Assembly (NCBI RefSeq): GCF_014649735.1
Contig: NZ_BMTP01000008.1
Span: forward strand, 287,891 to 351,890
Length of the DNA stretch: 64,000 nt
Direction: 5' to 3'
DNA from: Streptomyces lavendofoliae
Lineage (GTDB): Bacteria > Actinomycetota > Actinomycetes > Streptomycetales > Streptomycetaceae
This document shows, one piece after another, positions 1 through 7,561 of the stretch. The number at the start of each line of letters is the position of its first letter. The first letter of the stretch is position 1. The notes under the pieces are model-generated. The model ran no database searches. It was not told the DNA's origin and saw only the letters and a program-made list of their open reading frames with translations. The position numbers and the translations under genes are program-made.

Positions 1-293
1 ATCGATATGAGCATCACGGCGTCGAACCTGACGAGCCACCGCTCGCCGCCCTCGCGGTCGGTCCAGTGGGTGGGCCATACGAGGTAGGCCAGCAGGACCG
101 CCGAGAGCAGCGGGGCGAGGGTCATCAGCAGGATGGCGCGTATCCGGTGCGGTTCCCCGGAGAGCAGACTGCGGTACTGGACCTCGTACGGCGCCCGGTC
201 CGGTTCCGTGAGCGGACCGGCGAGACGGCTGTAGGTGTCGTAGTCGTAGCCTTCCGGCCGCACGGTTCCTCCAGCTGTCGAGCAGGTCGCCAT
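1..293 (-). CDS. membrane protein, N-terminal part only (possible glycosyltransferase family 2)
   Basis: The reading frame is open from an ATG at 293 to the window edge, giving 97 residues of an unfinished protein. After about 55 hydrophilic residues there is a membrane segment (ILLMTLAPLLSAVLLAYLVW), then a charged loop, then the start of a second segment. The motif SLLSGEPHRIRA before the first segment resembles, from memory, the N-terminus of large membrane glycosyltransferase family 2 proteins of streptomycetes. No catalytic motif lies inside the window, so this is an inference. A GTG about 10 codons downstream is an alternative start. Confidence 0.45.
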   Translation of the reverse strand, partial: MATCSTAGGTVRPEGYDYDTYSRLAGPLTEPDRAPYEVQYRSLLSGEPHRIRAILLMTLAPLLSAVLLAYLVWPTHWTDREGGERWLVRFDAVMLIS

Positions 294-445
294 ACCCCCA
301 CGAAAAGGGAGATAGGGCGGCGTGTCGACTGGAGACGTCCGAGCGGGCGTTTTAGCCGGCGCACCGGTTTGGCGACACCGGCGGACCGCGCGGCCACCCG
401 GAGAACCCCCGGCCACGCGGGCCGGGGGCCGTCGTACGCGGGCCG

Positions 446-739
446 TCAGGCGGAGAGGTGGCGCTCCACCGTCTCCACCTTGGCGGTCAGGCCGTCGGTG
501 ACGCCCGGCCGGATGTCGGCCTTCAGGACGAGCGAGACGCGCGGGGCGCGGGCCTCCACGGCGGCGACGGCCCGCCGGACGACGTCCATGACCTCGTCCC
601 ACTCGCCCTCGACGGAGGTGAACATCGCGTCGGTGCGGTTCGGCAGTCCCGACTCCCGGACCAGCCGGACCGCGTCGGCGACGTACTCGCCGACCTCCTC
701 GCCGACGCCGAGCGGGGTGACGGAGAAGGCGACGATCAC
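446..739 (-). CDS. MTH1187/YkoF-type thiamine-binding family protein (DUF77)
   Basis: A 97-residue protein beginning VIVAFSVTPLG. The pattern of an N-terminal beta strand, a conserved TSVEGEWDEV stretch and a final helix matches the small MTH1187 (DUF77) family, whose members form ferredoxin-like dimers or tetramers and have been linked to binding thiamine-like ligands. The GTG start overlaps the stop of the DUF3817 gene as GTGA (736-739), so the two genes are probably translationally coupled. No catalytic residues are known for the family and the role here is unknown. Confidence 0.8.
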   Translation of the reverse strand: MIVAFSVTPLGVGEEVGEYVADAVRLVRESGLPNRTDAMFTSVEGEWDEVMDVVRRAVAAVEARAPRVSLVLKADIRPGVTDGLTAKVETVERHLSA

Positions 740-1080
740 GCGCTCACCGTGCCCTCGCGGCGGGCGCGGGAGGCGATGACGGCGTCGTCCGCGGCACGCC
801 TGAGCTTGCGGTCGGCGTAGAAGCCGCCGAACGGCAGGACGGACAGGACGAAGTAGAGCGCGGCGGTCTTCAGGTCCCACTTGGTGCGGTTCCACGCGTC
901 CGCCCACAGCAGCACGTACAGGACGAACAGCACGCCGTGGATCGCGCCCATGACCGGGACCGCGTTGAACTCCGTCGTGCGCTTCAGCACCGAGCAGACG
1001 AGCAGCAGGATGAACGACACGGCCTCCGGCGCGGAGACCAGTCGGAGGCGGTGGAGGGAAGCGGCGGTCTTGATGTCCAC
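736..1080 (-). CDS. DUF3817 family integral membrane protein
   Basis: A 114-residue protein starting at GTG (VDIKTAASLHRLRLVSAPEA). It has three to four hydrophobic segments (for example VSFILLLVCSVL, GVLFVLYVLLW and AALYFVLSVLPFGG) and ends in a basic tail. The N-terminal RLRLVSAPEA pattern and overall size fit DUF3817, a small actinobacterial membrane family of unknown function. It is the first gene of a two-gene unit with the DUF77 gene and is transcribed away from the AIM24 operon. A Rex-like palindrome (1133-1150) lies about 53 bp upstream of the start. Confidence 0.8.
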   Translation of the reverse strand: MDIKTAASLHRLRLVSAPEAVSFILLLVCSVLKRTTEFNAVPVMGAIHGVLFVLYVLLWADAWNRTKWDLKTAALYFVLSVLPFGGFYADRKLRRAADDAVIASRARREGTVSA

Positions 1081-1132
1081 GGGGCAGCACCTTCGGCGTC
1101 GGTCGGGGTCGACTGTCGCCCGGGCACCGATC

Positions 1133-1150
1133 TTGTGAATGGATGCACAA
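1133..1150. promoter_or_regulatory. candidate Rex-type operator in the DUF3817/AIM24 divergent region
   Basis: The sequence TTGTGAATGGATGCACAA is a nearly perfect inverted repeat. It matches 13 of the 14 fixed positions of the Rex operator pattern TTGTGAA-N4-TTCACAA. Rex is the NADH/NAD-sensing repressor of respiratory genes in Streptomyces. The site is about 53 bp upstream of the DUF3817 start and 104 bp upstream of the first AIM24 start. The match is seen in the sequence; binding is inferred. Confidence 0.5.
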
Positions 1151-1253
1151 GCGACCCGTCCATTGTGACAGGCGGCTTCGCCCGCCCTGTGCCAGGGTCG
1201 GGATCCTCCTCGGGGAGCTGTCCGCACCCCCGGCCACCGGATACCGTCGTGGC

Positions 1254-1892
1254 GTGGCAACGTTCCGACTCCAAGGCACCAAAGTGCTGGCCGTCGACAT
1301 GACCGGTGACGCCGTCAAGGCGAAGAACGGCTCGATGGTCGCGTACGACGGTCAGATGGCCTTCAAGAAGATGTCCGGCGGCGGCGAGGGGCTGCGCGGG
1401 ATGGTCACCCGCCGCCTCACCGGCGAGCAGATGGAGATGATGGAGGTGAAGGGGCAGGGCACCTGCTACTTCGCCGACCGCGCCTCCGAGATCAACCTGG
1501 TCTCCCTGCACGGCGACAAGCTGTACGTCGAGTCCAGCAACCTGCTCTGCGCCGACGCCGGCCTGCGCACCGGCACCACGTTCACCGGCCTGCGCGGCGG
1601 GGCGAGTGGGACCGGCCTGTTCACGACCACCGTCGAGGGCACCGGGCAGGCCGCGATCATGTCGGACGGCCCGGCCGTGGTGCTGCGCGTCACGCCGCAG
1701 TACCCGCTGTCGGTCGACCCCGGCGCGTACGTGGCCCACCAGGGCTCCCTCCAGCAGAACCTCCAGTCCGGTGTGACCTTCCGCACACTGATCGGCGAGG
1801 GTGGCGGCGAGGCGTTCCAGATCCGGTTCGAGGGCGACGGCCTCGTGTACGTCCAGCCCAGCGAGCGCAACACGGTCGGAGGGGACGTCTGA
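1254..1892 (+). CDS. AIM24 family protein, first of three
   Basis: A 212-residue protein from a GTG (VATFRLQGTKVLAVDMTGDA) ending at a TGATG overlap with the next gene. It is beta-rich, with the family pattern: MVAYDGQMAF near the N-terminus, a central KLYVES strand, FTGLRGGASGTGLFTTTVEG, and a final EAFQIRFEGDGLVYVQPSE. These features define AIM24, a beta-barrel family named after a yeast mitochondrial protein; the bacterial function is unknown. No signal peptide or membrane segment is visible, so it is probably cytoplasmic. The overlapping downstream genes suggest the three proteins are made together, perhaps as a hetero-oligomer (inference). Confidence 0.88.
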   Translation: MATFRLQGTKVLAVDMTGDAVKAKNGSMVAYDGQMAFKKMSGGGEGLRGMVTRRLTGEQMEMMEVKGQGTCYFADRASEINLVSLHGDKLYVESSNLLCADAGLRTGTTFTGLRGGASGTGLFTTTVEGTGQAAIMSDGPAVVLRVTPQYPLSVDPGAYVAHQGSLQQNLQSGVTFRTLIGEGGGEAFQIRFEGDGLVYVQPSERNTVGGDV

Positions 1893-2542
1893 TGTCCCTC
1901 CGCGAGGTGAACTCGAAGATGGTCGAGGCGACCGTCTCCCCGGGTCAGAAGATGTTCAGCCAGCGTGGCGCGATGCTGGCGTACCGGGGCGACGTCACTT
2001 TCACGCCGAACACGGCGGGTGGCCAGGGCGGCGTGATGTCGATGATCGGCCGCCGCGTCGCCGGTGAAGCGGCCCCGCTCATGACCGTCGAGGGCAGCGG
2101 CACCGTCGTGTTCGGGCACGGCGGCCACCACATCCAGGTCATCCGGCTGAGCGGCGACACCCTGTACGTCGAGGCCGACCGCCTGCTCGCCTTCGACGGC
2201 ACCCTGGAGCAGGGCACCATGTTCATGGGCTCCCAGGGCGGCGTCATGGGCATGGTGCGCGGCCAGGTGACCGGGCAGGGCCTGTTCACCACCACCCTCA
2301 AGGGTCACGGCGCGGTCGCCGTGATGGCCCACGGCGGGGTGATCGAGCTGCCCGTCACCCCCGGCCGCCCCGTGCACGTCGATCCGCAGGCGTACGTGGC
2401 CCACCACGGCGACGTGCGCAACAAGCTCTCCACCGCGCTCGGCTGGCGCGACATGGTGGGGCGCGGCTCCGGCGAGGCGTTCCAGCTGGAGCTCAGCGGA
2501 AGCGGTGCGGTGTACGTCCAGGCGTCGGAGGAGAAGCTGTGA
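1892..2542 (+). CDS. AIM24 family protein, second of three
   Basis: A 216-residue paralogue of the preceding gene with the same layout: AMLAYRGDVTF, VIRLSGDTLYVEADRLLAF, TGQGLFTTTLKGHG, and the closing EAFQLELSGSGAVYVQASE. Its ATG shares one base with the upstream stop codon, and its own stop overlaps the next GTG, so translation is tightly coupled on both sides. It is rich in Met and Gly compared with the first copy. Identity between copies is clear only in short motifs, which suggests an old duplication rather than a recent one. The function is unknown. Confidence 0.88.
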   Translation: MSLREVNSKMVEATVSPGQKMFSQRGAMLAYRGDVTFTPNTAGGQGGVMSMIGRRVAGEAAPLMTVEGSGTVVFGHGGHHIQVIRLSGDTLYVEADRLLAFDGTLEQGTMFMGSQGGVMGMVRGQVTGQGLFTTTLKGHGAVAVMAHGGVIELPVTPGRPVHVDPQAYVAHHGDVRNKLSTALGWRDMVGRGSGEAFQLELSGSGAVYVQASEEKL

Positions 2543-3312
2543 GCACGCCCGTCATCCACGACCCCTCGACCCTGCCGAGCGACGACAACGTCAACGCGTA
2601 CACCTTCTGCGTGGAGCTGAAGGGCTCCCAGTGGTTCCTGCAGAAGGGCAAGATGATCGCCTACTACGGGCGCATCGACTTCAACGGCATCGGGCACGGC
2701 CGCCTGGACCGGCTGGTGCGGACGAGCTTCCACTCGCCGCTCCACGCGAGCGACTGGGTGGTGGCGGAGGGCAGCGGCAAGATGCTGCTCGCGGACCGCG
2801 CCTTCGACGTCAACTCGTACGACCTGGACGACGGCAACCTCACCATCCGCGCCGGCAACCTCCTCGCGTACCAGCCGTCGCTGGCCCTGAAGCAGTCCAT
2901 CGTGCCGGGCTTCCTCACCCTCCTGGGCACGGGGAAGTTCGTGGCCGCGTCGAACGGCCCGGTGGTCTTCATGGAACCGCCCCTGCGGGTGGACCCGCAG
3001 GCGCTGGTCGGCTGGGCGGACTGCCCCTCCCCCTGCCACCACTACGACCACGGCTACATGACCGGCGTCATGGGCGGCCTCCGGGCGCTGACCGGGCTCG
3101 GCGGGGCGTCGGGCGAGGAGCACCAGTTCGAGTTCGCCGGCGCGGGGACGGTGCTGCTCCAGTCGACGGAGGTGCTGATGGCGGACCCGGGGACGGGCAC
3201 GGTGCCGCACGAACCGGGCGTTCCTGGGGCGGGATCCGGCCACGGGCAGCAGGGATCCGCACCGCGCCTTCCCGGACAGCTGGGGGACCTCCAGCGTCGC
3301 TTCGGGCTGTGA
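2539..3312 (+). CDS. AIM24 family protein, third of three, with C-terminal tail
   Basis: A 257-residue protein whose GTG start overlaps the stop of the second copy by four bases. The AIM24 core occupies about residues 18-215 (AYTFCVELKGSQWFLQKGKM, LTIRAGNLLAY, HQFEFAGAGTVLLQSTE). It is followed by about 35 residues of Gly/Pro/Ser-rich, probably disordered tail that the other two copies lack. The core is more diverged than in copies one and two, with a Cys-containing loop (WADCPSPCHHYDHGYM) that could bind a metal (inference). It is the last gene of the operon and the MarR gene follows on the same strand. Confidence 0.85.
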   Translation: MSTPVIHDPSTLPSDDNVNAYTFCVELKGSQWFLQKGKMIAYYGRIDFNGIGHGRLDRLVRTSFHSPLHASDWVVAEGSGKMLLADRAFDVNSYDLDDGNLTIRAGNLLAYQPSLALKQSIVPGFLTLLGTGKFVAASNGPVVFMEPPLRVDPQALVGWADCPSPCHHYDHGYMTGVMGGLRALTGLGGASGEEHQFEFAGAGTVLLQSTEVLMADPGTGTVPHEPGVPGAGSGHGQQGSAPRLPGQLGDLQRRFGL

Positions 3313-3422
3313 GCGGTAGTCTGCGGAGTGTGACGCCCTCGAACGTCTGCACCCTTGACCCGGTACGGACGCGAGGACGGGGGGCCGGCGTGCCCGGCGT
3401 CACCGACCCGAAATCGTCCAGA

Positions 3423-3443
3423 ATTCAACTTCTTAGGTAGAAT
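3423..3443 (+). promoter_or_regulatory. candidate promoter and operator of the MarR gene
   Basis: An AT-rich island sits directly before the MarR start. TAGAAT at 3438-3443 looks like a -10 box and ends six bases before the ATG at 3450, so the transcript may be leaderless. The same bases form an imperfect inverted repeat, ATTCAAC-N7-GTAGAAT, six of seven pairs matching, the kind of site a MarR dimer could use for autoregulation. There is no convincing -35 box and no Shine-Dalgarno sequence. Confidence 0.35.
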
Positions 3444-3449
3444 CCATAT

Positions 3450-3926
3450 ATGGAGACCGAGACGGCCACCAACTGGCTGACCGATGCCGAGCAGTGCGCC
3501 TGGCGCACCTATCTGGACGTCAACAGGCTGCTGACGTACCAGCTGGAGAAGGACCTCCAGCCATTCGGCCTGACCAACAACGACTACGAGATCCTGGTCA
3601 ACCTCTCGGAGGCGCCCGACCGCCGCCTCCGCATGAGCGACCTCGCCGCCGCGACACTCCAGTCCAAGAGCCGGCTCTCCCACCAGATCACCCGTATGGA
3701 GAACGCGGGCCTGGTCCGCAGGGAGAACTGCGAGTCCGACCGGCGGGGACTGTACGCGGTGCTCACCGAGCAGGGGATGGAGACCATGCAGAAGGTGGCC
3801 CCCCACCACGTCGACTCCGTGCGCAAGCACTTCATCGACCTGCTGAGCCCCGAGGCCCTGGACGGCCTGCGCCAGTCCCTGAAACCCATCGCCGAACAGC
3901 TCCGGGGCCTGCGCGGCAAACCCTGA
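3450..3926 (+). CDS. MarR family transcriptional regulator
   Basis: A 158-residue protein with the usual MarR layout: N- and C-terminal dimerisation helices around a winged helix-turn-helix at about residues 50-105. The helix-turn-helix reads LRMSDLAAATLQSKSRLSHQ and the wing contains ESDRRGLYAVLTEQG, with the typical D-x-R-G wing motif. MarR proteins usually repress their own or a neighbouring gene and release DNA on binding a small aromatic ligand. Neither neighbour is an obvious partner: the AIM24 operon is upstream and a convergent kinase gene is downstream, only 11 bp away. The ligand cannot be predicted. Confidence 0.9.
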   Translation: METETATNWLTDAEQCAWRTYLDVNRLLTYQLEKDLQPFGLTNNDYEILVNLSEAPDRRLRMSDLAAATLQSKSRLSHQITRMENAGLVRRENCESDRRGLYAVLTEQGMETMQKVAPHHVDSVRKHFIDLLSPEALDGLRQSLKPIAEQLRGLRGKP

Positions 3927-3937
3927 CGGGCCGCGGC

Positions 3938-5290
3938 TCACCCGGCCGCCGGCAACCGCAGCTCGAACCGCGCGCCGCCCGACCCCGCACGCCCCACCCG
4001 GAGCGTGCCGCCATGACGTACCGCCACGTCACGGGCGATGGCCAGCCCCAGCCCCGCGCCCCCCTCGTCGCGGCTGCGCGCGTCGTCCAGACGGACGAAC
4101 CGCTCGAAGACGCGCTCCCGCTCGGGCTCCGGCACGCCGGCTCCGTCGTCCTCGACGGCCAGCACGACGTGCCGGCCCTCGCGGCGCACCGTCACGGCCA
4201 CCGCCGTCTCCGCGTGCCGCTGGGCGTTGTCCAGCAGGTTGCCCAGCACGCGCGCCAGGTGCCCGCGCGAGCCGTCGACCTCGGCCTCCACCGCCTCGAC
4301 GCGCACCGGCACCCGGTCGCCCGTCCGCTGGGCCACCTCCTGCCGGGTCAGGGCCGCCAGGTCCACCCGCCCGGAGCCGGGCCGCTCCCCCGCGTCCAGC
4401 CGCGCCAGCAGCAGCAGGTCCGCCGCGAGCCGCTGCAGCCGTACGGTGTCGGCGACCGCCCCCGGGAGGTCCAGCAGCTCCGGGTGCGCCGCGCCGACCT
4501 CCAGCTGGGTGCGCAGGCTCGCGACGGGGCTGCGCAGCTCGTGCGAAGCGTCCGCGACGAACCGCCGCTGCCGCTCCACGCTCGCCTCCAGCACGGCCAG
4601 CGTCTCGTTCGTCGTCCGCGCCAGCCGCGCCACCTCGTCGCGCGTCGCCGGCTCCGGGACGCGCCGCGACAGGTCCTCCGACGCCGTGATCGCGGCCATC
4701 TCCCGCCGGATGCCCTCGACCGGCCGCAGCGCCCGGCGCGTCACCAGCCACGTCACGCCGCCCACGACGAGCAGCAGCGGCGGCAGCGCGGCCAGCATCG
4801 CGCCCCGCACACCCGCGACCGTCGCCTCCTCGGTGGCGAGCGGCGCCCCCGCGTACACGGTCACCCCCGACACCTCGACGGCGGCGAAGCGGTACGTCGC
4901 CGTCTCGCCGTCGACCGTGACCTCCCCCGTCGAGTGGTCCACGTCCTCCGACACCTCGCCGCCCCCGGCTCCGCCCGCGACGGCCCTCGTGCCGGGGCTC
5001 GACGTCCCCGCGATCCGCTGGACGTCCTCCCCGACGGCGACCACCCGCCCACGGTCGTCGACCACCTGCACCGGGTGCTCCTCGGTGTCGTCGGGCAGGT
5101 CGAGCTCGGCGAAGGGCGTGCCGTTGGCGATCTGCGACGCCACCGAGCGTGCCGCCACCTCCGCCTGCAGCCCCGCCTGGTCCACCAGGTTGCCGCGCAG
5201 CACCCCCAACAGCGCCACGCCCGCCACCACCAGGGCGAGAGCGACCACGAGCGTGGCTCCCAGCGCGGTCCGCGCGCGTACCGAACTCAC
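3938..5290 (-). CDS. sensor histidine kinase of a PepSY-linked two-component system
   Basis: A 450-residue protein started at the GTG that overlaps the response regulator stop as GTGA; the frame is open further upstream but only as a shadow of the regulator gene. Membrane segments lie at about residues 12-31 and 165-184 and flank an extracytoplasmic sensor domain of roughly 130 residues. A HAMP region follows (about 185-240), then the phospho-acceptor box FVADASHELRSPVASL with His250, then an ATPase domain with N box GNLLDNAQRH (350-359) and G boxes DDGAGVPE and GAGLGLAIA. It is an OmpR-partner type kinase. The sensed signal is unknown; the divergent PepSY gene is a likely target or accessory protein. 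Confidence 0.92.
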   Translation of the reverse strand: MSSVRARTALGATLVVALALVVAGVALLGVLRGNLVDQAGLQAEVAARSVASQIANGTPFAELDLPDDTEEHPVQVVDDRGRVVAVGEDVQRIAGTSSPGTRAVAGGAGGGEVSEDVDHSTGEVTVDGETATYRFAAVEVSGVTVYAGAPLATEEATVAGVRGAMLAALPPLLLVVGGVTWLVTRRALRPVEGIRREMAAITASEDLSRRVPEPATRDEVARLARTTNETLAVLEASVERQRRFVADASHELRSPVASLRTQLEVGAAHPELLDLPGAVADTVRLQRLAADLLLLARLDAGERPGSGRVDLAALTRQEVAQRTGDRVPVRVEAVEAEVDGSRGHLARVLGNLLDNAQRHAETAVAVTVRREGRHVVLAVEDDGAGVPEPERERVFERFVRLDDARSRDEGGAGLGLAIARDVAVRHGGTLRVGRAGSGGARFELRLPAAG

Positions 5291-5946
5291 CGCCGCTCCA
5301 GCCGGTACCCGGCGCCCCGCACCGTCGTGATGACCCCCGGCCCCAGCTTCCGCCGCAGCGCGCTCACGTACACCTCGACGATGTTCGGATCGCCCTCGTA
5401 GGCGAAGTCCCACACGTGCTCCAGGACCTCCGACTTCGACACGACCTCCCCCGCCCGGGTGGCCAGCTCCTCCAGCACGGCGAACTCCTTGGTGGTGAGG
5501 GCCACCTCCTCCTCCCCCACCCGGACCCGCCGCCCCGCCGTGTCCACGGTGAGCGCCCCCACCCGGAGCACCGGCGACGCGGAGCCCCCGCCGCGCCGCA
5601 GCAGCGCCCTGACCCGCGCCAGCAGCACCACGTACGAGAACGGCTTGGTCAGGTAGTCGTCGGCCCCCGTGTCGAGGCCCTCCGCCTCGTCGTACTCGCC
5701 GTCCTTCGCGGTGAGCATCAGGATCGGTACGTCGTTCCCGGCGGCCCGCAGCGCGCCGCACACCCGGTAGCCGTTCATCCCCGGCAGCATGATGTCGAGG
5801 ACGACCAGGTCGTACGCCCCCTCGCCCGCCTGGTGCAGGCCCTCCAGCCCGTCGTGGACGACGTCCACGGCGAACCCCTCGGCCCGCAGGCCGGCCGCCA
5901 GCGACAGGGCCAGCCTCTTCTCGTCCTCCACGATCAACAGGCGCAT
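5287..5946 (-). CDS. OmpR/PhoB-family response regulator
   Basis: A 219-residue regulator. The N-terminal receiver begins MRLLIVEDEKRLALSLAAGL, has its phosphorylation site at Asp51 (VVLDIMLPGMNG) and a conserved Lys in the TKPF motif. The C-terminal winged helix (about 125-219) carries TTKEFAVLEELATRAGEVVS and the recognition region DPNIVEVYVSALRRKLG. It is transcribed ahead of, and overlaps, the kinase gene. The divergent PepSY gene starts 119 bp away, and the shared region contains direct TTCAGC repeats of the spacing OmpR-family proteins use. Confidence 0.93.
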   Translation of the reverse strand: MRLLIVEDEKRLALSLAAGLRAEGFAVDVVHDGLEGLHQAGEGAYDLVVLDIMLPGMNGYRVCGALRAAGNDVPILMLTAKDGEYDEAEGLDTGADDYLTKPFSYVVLLARVRALLRRGGGSASPVLRVGALTVDTAGRRVRVGEEEVALTTKEFAVLEELATRAGEVVSKSEVLEHVWDFAYEGDPNIVEVYVSALRRKLGPGVITTVRGAGYRLERR

Positions 5947-5980
5947 GCGTTCAGGGTCCCAAACGGAAGCTGAAGAACCC

Positions 5981-6007
5981 TTCAGCCGCCTTCAGCGTGG
6001 GTTCAGC
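5981..6007. promoter_or_regulatory. TTCAGC direct repeats, candidate response-regulator binding sites
   Basis: Three TTCAGC hexamers lie in the same orientation at 5981-5986, 5991-5996 and 6002-6007, about one helical turn apart. A related TTCAGG is at 5950-5955 and an inverted copy (GCTGAAG) at 5969-5975. This spacing is typical of OmpR/PhoB-family operators. The block is between the divergent response regulator and PepSY genes, so it could control both. The repeats are seen directly; the binding protein is inferred. Confidence 0.5.
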
Positions 6008-6064
6008 GAGCCGTCGGCACCGTGGTGGGCGTACCGAACGCACCATCGCATCGGAGGACCTCCC

Positions 6065-6397
6065 ATGAAGCGCAACCTCATCATCGCCACGATCGCGGCG
6101 GCGGCCCTGGCCACGGGCGGCACGGCGGCCGCGTTCGCCACCGCGTCGGAGGACGGCGACGCGCCCGTGAAGGCTCCCGAGGTCACGGCCCGGCAGGCCC
6201 TCGACGCGGTCGCCTCCCACGGCACCGTGCTGTCGCTGGACCTGGACGACGACGGCGACGCCAAGCCGGCCTGGGACGTCGAGCTGCTCACCAAGGACGG
6301 CAAGACCCAGGACTGGACGGTGGACGCGCGGACGGCGAAGGCGAAGCTGGACGCCTCGGGCGCGTCGGACACCTCGGACGGCTCCGACGACGACTGA
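6065..6397 (+). CDS. secreted PepSY domain protein
   Basis: A 110-residue protein with a clear signal peptide (MKRNLIIATIAAAALATGG, cleavage near residue 25) and one PepSY-like domain (about 38-95: ARQALDAVASHGTVLSLDLD, then WDVELLTKDGKTQDWTVDA). It ends in an acidic Ser/Asp tail. A strong GGAGG site precedes the ATG. PepSY domains are thought to bind or inhibit extracytoplasmic proteases or to sense envelope state. Its position divergent from a kinase-regulator pair is a common arrangement and suggests that system controls it. Confidence 0.85.
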   Translation: MKRNLIIATIAAAALATGGTAAAFATASEDGDAPVKAPEVTARQALDAVASHGTVLSLDLDDDGDAKPAWDVELLTKDGKTQDWTVDARTAKAKLDASGASDTSDGSDDD

Positions 6398-6540
6398 CGG
6401 CCGGGCCCCCGTCCGGCGGCGGCGGCGGGCCCTCCCCGGGGGCCGGCGGCCCGCTCTCCCCAGGCCGGCTGCCGACCGGTGGGGGTGGGGTGGGCCCCTG
6501 CGGGCTCACCTCCTCGGGGCCGGCGGCCCCACGGCTGGAC

Positions 6541-6568
6541 GCCCGGCCGGGCCGCACCCCGGCCGGGC
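6541..6568. terminator. hairpin between convergent PepSY and meaB genes
   Basis: GCCCGGCCGGG at 6541-6551 pairs perfectly with CCCGGCCGGGC at 6558-6568 around a 6-base loop. It lies six bases downstream of the meaB stop. The rest of the 176-bp gap (6398-6573) is low-complexity GC with further short palindromes and no visible gene. Confidence 0.55.
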
Positions 6569-6573
6569 CACTG

Positions 6574-7533
6574 TCACCGGCCCGTCAGGCCCGCCACCAG
6601 CTCGTCCGCCGCCGCGTACGGGTCCAGCTCGCCCGCCACGATGCGCTCCGAGAGCGCGTCCAGGCGCCGGTCGCCGTGGAGGTCGCCGATCCGTTCCCGC
6701 AGGGCGGTGACCGCGATCGTCTCGACCTCGTGCGCCGCCCGCGCGCGGCGGCGTTCCGCGAGGACGCCCCGTTCCTCCATCCACGCGCGGTGCTTCTCCA
6801 GCGCCTCGACGACCTCGTCGACGCCCTCGCCCCGCGCGGCGACCGTCTTCACGATCGGCGGCCGCCAGTCGCCGGGCCCGCGCGACTCACCGAGCCCGAG
6901 CATGTGGTTCAGCTCGCGTGCCGTCGCGTCGGCACCGTCCCGGTCGGCCTTGTTGACGACGTACACGTCGCCGATCTCCAGGATGCCCGCCTTCGCCGCC
7001 TGGATGCCGTCGCCCATGCCGGGCGCGAGCAGCACCACGGACGTGTCGGCCTGCGAGGCGATCTCGACCTCCGACTGCCCGACGCCGACCGTCTCGACGA
7101 GCACCACGTCGCAGCCGGCCGCGTCCAGCACCCGGATGGCCTGGGGGGCGGCCCAGGCCAGCCCGCCCAGGTGTCCCCGGGTCGCCATCGAGCGGATGTA
7201 CACGCCGGGGTCCGACGCGTGCTCGGACATCCGCACCCGGTCACCGAGCAGCGCGCCGCCGCTGAACGGCGACGACGGGTCGACGGCGAGCACACCGACC
7301 CGCTTCCCGGCCCGCCGGTACGCGCTGACCAGCGCCGACGTCGACGTCGACTTGCCGACGCCGGGCGAGCCGGTGAGGCCCACGACGTACGCGCCGCCCG
7401 CGAGCGGGGCCAGCGCCGCCATCACCTCACGGAGCTGCGGGGACGCCCCCTCCACGAGCGAGATCAGCCGGGCCACGGCACGCGGCCGGCCCTCCCGTGC
7501 CTGGGCGACCAGTGCGGGGACGTCCACCTTCAC
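6574..7533 (-). CDS. meaB: methylmalonyl-CoA mutase-associated GTPase MeaB
   Basis: A 319-residue G3E-family GTPase with a P-loop GSPGVGKS at about 55-62, the DPSSPFSGGALLGDR switch region, the VLVETVGVGQSE motif and the NKAD specificity motif. MeaB guards methylmalonyl-CoA mutase: it gates loading of adenosylcobalamin and protects or rescues the enzyme from inactivation. It lies 28 bp downstream of a thiolase gene on the same strand and near the epimerase gene, so three steps or accessories of acyl-CoA and methylmalonyl-CoA metabolism sit together. The mutase genes are not in this window. Confidence 0.95.
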   Translation of the reverse strand: MKVDVPALVAQAREGRPRAVARLISLVEGASPQLREVMAALAPLAGGAYVVGLTGSPGVGKSTSTSALVSAYRRAGKRVGVLAVDPSSPFSGGALLGDRVRMSEHASDPGVYIRSMATRGHLGGLAWAAPQAIRVLDAAGCDVVLVETVGVGQSEVEIASQADTSVVLLAPGMGDGIQAAKAGILEIGDVYVVNKADRDGADATARELNHMLGLGESRGPGDWRPPIVKTVAARGEGVDEVVEALEKHRAWMEERGVLAERRRARAAHEVETIAVTALRERIGDLHGDRRLDALSERIVAGELDPYAAADELVAGLTGR

Positions 7534-7561
7534 GTACGTAGCTCCTTACTCGCAGCGAGGA

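Noticed and set aside
4038..5330. Long Ser/Arg-rich plus-strand frame over the histidine kinase
   Set aside because: It is a shadow of the kinase gene, whose frame contains all expected kinase motifs.
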